This document shows, in pieces, positions 25,501-31,500 of a stretch of DNA of 64,000 nt. The translations under genes were made by a program, and so were the position numbers. Each line of letters opens with the position of its first letter. Positions within the stretch are counted from its first letter, which is position 1. Source of the stretch: Pararge aegeria (taxonomy: Eukaryota; Arthropoda; Insecta; Lepidoptera; Nymphalidae); contig NC_053195.1 in assembly GCF_905163445.1 (NCBI RefSeq), positions 7,864,501 through 7,928,500 of the forward strand, read 5' to 3'. Under the pieces are notes generated by a model, which was not told the DNA's origin, searched no databases, and saw only the letters and a list, made by a program, of their open reading frames with translations.

Positions 25501-28500
25501 AAACACTATGATTTTTCCTTTCCAGTTGGTACCTCATTTTCTTAATAATTTATCAACAATGTTTCCAGGGATCTGTGGTATCTTTATAATATCAATCTTT
25601 AGCGCGACTACAGGGTATGTAAATGGATCTAAAATCTAAATAGTTTAATGACACTCCTTGCGTGTGTTTGCTCATGATAGTAATGTTGTTACAGTTGTAT
25701 TGCGTCTATCATAAATTCGATATCAGGAGTTGTGTTTGAAGAGTTTATTAGACCGTGGATGCCACAGAGTACAAATGAACTGGCTTGCTGCAAAATTATG
25801 AAGGTGAGCATTATCATTCAGATTGTATTTTCCGGTGCGGGTTATTAAAACCACCGAAACAGCCATACTAATATACCTATAATTTTTATTCAACTACAAA
25901 AAAGCCCCTGACTGAAATCTCACCTGGTGGTAAGAGATGATGCAGTCTAAGAAAATAAAGGGGCATGAGTTTAACATATCTGCTATGCTCCTAACAGCTT
26001 AGCACGTTACCATCTTAGACTGTATCATCCCTTACTAGCCGGTAAGATTGCAGTCGAGGACGAACTTGTAATAAAAAAAAAGATACAATGTATAAGTAAA
26101 CACCGCATAGCTACAATTAAAAAGTGCTAATTTAGCTTTTGTGCTAAATCCTTTTCGTTCTGAGATAACCCTGACCATGGCCCTGGATGATTGTGATATC
26201 CAGCAGATGGCTCCTTCGGATGAGATGATGATAATGAAATTTTTAGCAATCAGGAGGGAATGTGGTTAGATAAATGATGATTCGACAGAATCTCACACTG
26301 ATAGATTGAATTTTACTCGAAAAACAAAGATATGCACAAAAAAAAAAATTTACGAACTAAACACAAGATGGCGGCGCCACGCCACTATTCGACGGTAGAC
26401 AATTATGACCTCAAACAAATGTGGCAATCGCCTTTTATAGCAAAATTGCACCCCCACTGTTTCTAGGTTGGAATTAAATTCCTAACAATATTATATAGAT
26501 TACATACACATGTTTTTTTATTCCTTTCAGCTTTTATGCATATTGGTGGGATTGTATTGCGCCTCTGTGATATGGTTAGCTCGCGAACTGGATCGTCTTC
26601 AACACGTAGCCTCTGGTGTGACAGGTGTTACAGCGGGTACTCTTCTTGGCCTTTTCACTTTGGGCATCGTTTTCTCGAGAGCAAATTGTTCTGTAAGTGG
26701 ACAACAAAAACTAAAATTTTATACTTTAAAATATTTTTAGACTGCTAAAATATTTTTACAAACAATCCGTTATTCGTTTAGAACTATTATTTTAGTTAAT
26801 GAAGTAGCGCCATCTAGAAGAAATCGCTAGAACTATTACTCACCAAACTAACTAGTCAATCCTTTGGAGTACTTATGTTATTTACTACGTAGTACGATGC
26901 ATTAACTACAGATGGCGGTGCTGCAGATAAATAAAAGTTCAAAATTTAAATAGTTGGCGCTTTGTATATCATAAATTTTATAAAATGGGTTCTTCTGAAA
27001 TGTTATGTTATGAAAATTGTGGAGGATTTAATTTTCATAAATAGGCAAGAAGTTTAATAATGTTATCCTGCCTCTTTTACTATTTTCCGTTTATACGTAA
27101 ATATCGATCACTTAATTATTAAAGTAGAGGTAACTTAGTACAAGAACTTTAATCCTCACCATTTTTGTCGAAACGTTAAAAGTAACCGCAGTACCAAAAT
27201 AAAACTTAATCAAAGCTCCCTGAATGGAATAGATAGACGGCCGACTGGCGCAGTTGGCAGCGACCCTGCTTTCTGAGTCCAAGGCCGTGGGTTCGATTCC
27301 CACAGCTGGAAAATGTTTGTGTGATGAGCATAAGTGTTTTTCAGTGTCTGGGTGTTTATATGTATTTTATAAGTATTTATGTATATATAATTCATAAAAA
27401 TATTCATCAGTTATCTTAGTACCCATAACACAAGCTACGCTTACTTTGGGGCTAGGTGGCGATGTGTGTATTGTTGTAGTATATTTATTTATTATTTATT
27501 AGATATACCTATGCAATGTTGCGTGGGCTATGCCATACAATTACGAAAATGATTATATTCTACTTCACGGCTAGCATGGGCACCAGACAGTTATCTATAT
27601 TTATCTTCTCCCACAGCTGTATCAACTCTCAGAGCACTGACGTACAAGTGGAAATAATATCCAAATAAAATATGTATTAATGTGCGGGGCTAAACTTCTC
27701 CTATTCACGTTAATTATGCCCCTTGTCAGGGGATATAATAATTGTCTCCGGCCTGTGCTAGCCCTGCTGGTGCACCTATATTTTGTCCATCGTGTTGATC
27801 TGAAGATCCGACACGCTATAAATAACCTTTGCACTTATGCCCAAATATACTATTCATTAGGTTGGTATTACAAATGCTATTAAATTGCAGAATTTTTGTA
27901 ATTGATGCTGTTAAAGAACAACTGCTGAGTTTCTTGCCGGCTTCTTCTTGGTAGAATCTGTCATCCGAACCGGTGGTAGAGTCACTATAAACAGACGTAG
28001 ATACTTAACGTTTCAGGCCAACTTGACATACCTAAATCAAATTTGAATTGTATTTTAGTGGTGTTTAACTTTAATCAATAACTTACTAGATACATAATAG
28101 GCAAAATGGTATGGGCAACTTGATTTTTGAGTGAATTATGTCAGCGACTGGCGCCCGCTATTTATTCTGGTGGCATGTTACTAAAATGCCAGGGGTTTTT
28201 GTGTGACATGCCGCTGACATTAAAGAGCAATACACATCAAATACGTGTGAACGACGTTTAGGTAGTAGCAGCCAGTTGTATCGTATGGGACGGTATGAAA
28301 CGCGGCACACCGACTGCGTTTCGTGCACAGCGTACGGCAGGCCGCAGATGCAATTTTTAAACGATACCAACGGGTACACGCTTATTTTTTTAAACTTGAC
28401 TGCAGTATCAAGTAATGATTCTCTGTAAGATGGTAGCAGGCTTAGCTGCTAGGGATAAGACAGTGAATTTTAAACCAATACTTATGGCTTCTACGTGCCA

Positions 28501-31500
28501 TCGTTGTGTGACACTAAATCGTTTGACCAAAAAATTCAGAAATTAAAAATTCCCAAATTGCTTCTTCCGGGGATCAAACCTCGGACCTCCAATTATATGA
28601 CCACAGCGCTCACCACCGCACCAGTGACGTTGGCAACAATATACACGCACTGACTTTGTATTGATTGCTTTTTTAACTGACTTCAATAAACAGGAAGTTT
28701 TAATTCGTCGTAATCTTTTTTTTTAATCGCTTAGTTACGTTAGGCGATTTTGGAAATATAGTTGGTTTCGTGCCAAAGTTTTCCAGCTTGTTGAAAACAT
28801 GCGAAGCTGCCAAAAAACACGTTTCAACAAAGCCGCCGGTTTCAGCAGGCGGGCCGGCGGCTTTTATGTGAAGACTCCTTTAGACTGCAGCCACATAATA
28901 CATGATTAACACACTTTAACAGGGAGCGTTGAGCGGTTGTATACTGAGCCTACTACTCTGCGGCTGGCTGCTCATAGGTGCCGAGAACGCTTTGGCGACA
29001 GGGGCGTTGACCTTTCAGGTAGGATAACCATAAGTTATTTTATGGGACTATACTATATTAGTTACTTTACTTTACATTTTAACATTCATTTTTCTATCTC
29101 ACAAGATAGAAAAATGAATGTAAAAATGTCAAATGTAAATTGTGTATGTTGGAAAATAGCAACTGCTAGTTTCTTGCCGGCTACTTCTCGGTAGAATCTG
29201 CCTTTCGAACCGGTGGAAGAGTCACTACACACACACAGACTTGACGTTTAAAAAATGCTTATATTAGGCCTACTTGAAATAAATGAATTTTGATTTTTGT
29301 TTAAATTTTATGAGAAAGAAAGAAAGAATGGGACGGGACTATGATTGGAGATTTAATGTGTTATATTTACACAAGTATGTACTTTGTAGAGTGTAAATAT
29401 GTGTTAATAATAGGCATGATGACAATAACAAACAATCGCTAAATTATTGTATTTATCTAATCAAATATGATTCAGTTATGAAAAACGTATGTTTATGTAT
29501 ACTCGAAGTGACATTGGTATATTTTTTCAGTTAATATAACTGTATAATCTAGACAGGTGAAACGCTGCTCTCAAAATAATGACGCCGTGTCTATATAAAC
29601 AGAGACCGTTACCTAACTACTGTTATTCGTAAATTTTTATACAATTTTTAAAGTCCGAACCGAATGTTCAATGAAATGAAAACAAAACAAAAAAGAGGTT
29701 TTCAGCAGCTCATTTATCTACAGTTAACAACAAAATGTTGTCCACGGACATAAATTTTCGCTTATTTTTTTGGCATCATTGCTTAATTTCCAGTCATTGT
29801 TCAGGTTTGACATGATAAATGGTGTCCCTACTTTCAGGGCAAGCCGCTTGTCACCACAGGATGCGGGAAAGCGAACTTTACACATTTGGTGAACGTAACA
29901 ACAATAGTATCTAGCGCTGCGTGAGTATTTTTTTTTTATTCCACTACAAGTTAGACCTTGACTGCAATCTCACCTGGTGTTAAGTGATGATGCAGTCTTA
30001 AATGGTAGTGGGCTAACCTGTTAGGGAGTATGGTAGTCATACCCCTAATCGGTTACTACTTGCCATCGGACCGGAACACTTAATCGCTTAGCGGCACTTC
30101 CTTGTCACTAGGGTGGTAACTAAGCAGACCAAACCAGAGAAAATTCAGAAATTTTTAATTCCCAAATTGCCGCTGTCGGGAATCGAACCTGGGACCTCCT
30201 ACTTAAATTGACAGCGCTCATCGTTGCACCAGGGAGGTCGACAAAAGTATAGCAGTAAGTATAAGCCTAATATCCCACAGCAGCAGGGCTAGCACGGGCG
30301 GGAGATAAAAATTATATGCCCCGCTATCCCCCGATATCCCCCGATATCCCCCGATATCCCCCGATATCCCCTGACAAGGGATATAATTATCGTGCCCATT
30401 TGCTAAATCACTGGAACATGGAATAGGGAGGATACCCCCGTTTATTAATACAAATATATTATTTTACAAGGATATTATATCCACTTGTGCGCTAGTACTC
30501 TAAGAGTTTATAAAGCTGTGGGAGAAGATAAATTTATATCCTTCCCCGGGGATATAATTGTCTCCTGCCCATGCTAGCCCTGCTTGGCAAAAATCTCCTA
30601 CAGACTTTGTGACAGGGTTTTTAAGTATTCATTGATGGACTAAGTAGATGACCCACCTGATGGTAAGTTTACTAAACGATCGCCTATAAACAGAGCAACA
30701 CTTCGCAGGGCATGCCAGGTCCCGCAACGTGTCGCCCTTTGAGGAGTAGATGTTAAGCCTCATGTACCGTGCCATGTAACTGGAACCCCGCATAACAACA
30801 ACGCTGTTTTGCGGCAGAAATAAGCATGGCGAAAGTACTTTCCCGGACCAGCTCTGTCTTTAAAAGCTCAACAAATTGTGCTAAACAGGTAAATGGTTTC
30901 ACCACGCTGCTCCAATGACGGTTAGTGGGCTTTAATTTATTATCACACATCGATGATAATAACCGGGATCAAATGCTTAAAGTGCTTGTAATTTTCCTTA
31001 CATCGGGTTGTTACTGAGAATTTGTAGCAGAAAAGTCCAAGAAACCATTCTTGGTTCGACCCAGGACCTAGTGAACAACTAGGCTAATAAGTCAATGTAC
31101 CTATTTTTTTTAACATAACAAGGTTTTTTTGGAAGCCTCCACTAATCAAGACAGAATAATTCACGTAAAAATCACGTAAAATTCTAAAATGCTGTGGAGG
31201 CTGTAGTCCACTAAGCTGGCCCAGTGCGGATTGGTAGACTCCACACAGCTTTGAGAACGGTATGGAGAACATACAGGCATGCAGGTTTCTTCCGGGAGAT
31301 ATACAACGGATTCCCTGGGTGTCTAAAAACGCCAATAAAAGGGGCATGCCGTGATGGTTTTTAGTTTGGGTATACCCCTTTAGGCGGAGTCCCACATAAC
31401 CTCCGTCCTGCCCAAGGGTCGGAGGTAGCAATAAAGCTTTCCACCACGACAAAAAAAAGGCATGCAGGTTTCCTTGCAATGTTTTCCTTCGCGATATTTT

